This document shows positions 43,614-43,717 of a DNA stretch of 43,717 nucleotides, piece by piece (position 1 is the first letter of the stretch; the number at the start of each line of letters is the position of its first letter). Made by a program: the position numbers and the translations under genes. The notes under the pieces are model-generated. The model was not told where the DNA came from. It made no database searches and saw nothing but the letters and a program-made list of their open reading frames with translations. Source of the stretch: Cytophagaceae bacterium. Its GTDB lineage: Bacteria > Bacteroidota > Bacteroidia > Cytophagales > Flexibacteraceae. The stretch is taken from assembly GCA_027487695.1 (NCBI GenBank), contig JAIYDB010000003.1:1-43717 (forward strand), given 5' to 3'.

Positions 43614-43717
43614 ATGTCGTCCTTTCTAATTGAAGGTGGGCGTTCGCTGCAAGGCGAACTGCAACCTCAGGGTGCTAAAAACGAAGCGCTTCAAATTCTT
43701 TGTGCCGTTTTATTAAC
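43614..43717 (+). CDS. murA: UDP-N-acetylglucosamine 1-carboxyvinyltransferase MurA (5' end only)
   Basis: The first 34 codons are in the window. They read SSFLIEGGRSLQGELQPQGAKNEALQIL, with the GAKN motif whose lysine binds phosphoenolpyruvate in MurA (K22 in E. coli). It catalyses the first committed step of peptidoglycan synthesis. Cut by the window end, not broken. Confidence 0.88.
   Translation, partial: MSSFLIEGGRSLQGELQPQGAKNEALQILCAVLL

Overview
The window is chromosomal DNA from a member of the phylum Bacteroidota. Evidence: a PorP/SprF protein beside a substrate with a type B type IX secretion (T9SS) sorting domain, a PorE-like OmpA protein, a DUF4290 gene directly ahead of murA, TAnnTTTG promoter elements, few Shine-Dalgarno sequences, and moderate-to-low GC content. 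No rRNA, prophage, insertion sequence or CRISPR array is visible. The only RNA gene is a tRNA-Leu(CAA).

Layout. (a) 1-300: non-coding, with a long hairpin and two short palindromes that differ by a compensatory base change. (b) 302-3280 (-): a DnaE2-type polymerase III alpha subunit with a duplicated palindromic operator at its start. (c) 3570-8213 (+): three tandem paralogous lipoproteins, two carrying a C-terminal HtrA-like serine protease and the third ending where that domain would begin; then a small DUF4236 protein. (d) 15059-8719 (-): a four-gene operon of GT2 glycosyltransferase, T9SS type B cargo, PorP/SprF and PorE-like protein, closed by a terminator. (e) 15572-29816 (+): a Wzx/Wzy-type exopolysaccharide locus divergent from (d). 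It holds a stand-alone response regulator, an initiating sugar transferase, a GT2-GT4 fusion, a flippase, a GT4, an acetyltransferase, a 37-residue membrane protein missed by ordinary length cut-offs, a GT2, a polymerase, a second GT2, a half-length TolC-like protein, a Wzc-like protein with altered kinase motifs, and a metallophosphoesterase. (f) 29813-33254 (-): a secreted barrel-like protein, tRNA-Leu, a six-hairpin glycosidase-like protein and uracil phosphoribosyltransferase. (g) 33355-36777 (+): RecN, a DnaJ-TM-TPR protein and a protein with two PaaB-like modules. (h) 42815-36807 (-): Nif3-like, zinc ribbon, PabB, PaaN-like aldehyde dehydrogenase and a tryptophan dioxygenase-family protein. 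(i) 42900 to the end (+): DUF4290 and the 5' end of murA.

How parts fit: region (e) reads as one polymer factory. Undecaprenyl-linked synthesis is started by the sugar transferase, extended by several glycosyltransferases, flipped by Wzx, polymerised by Wzy and exported with a Wzc-like co-polymerase. No Wza-type outer-membrane exporter is present; a single-repeat TolC-like protein sits where one would be expected. The divergent T9SS cargo operon begins with its own glycosyltransferase, so surface polymer and secreted adhesin-like protein may be controlled from the shared 500-bp spacer. The candidates most worth following are the single-repeat TolC plus pseudokinase exporter, the protease/non-protease lipoprotein triplet, and the twin operator in front of dnaE2.
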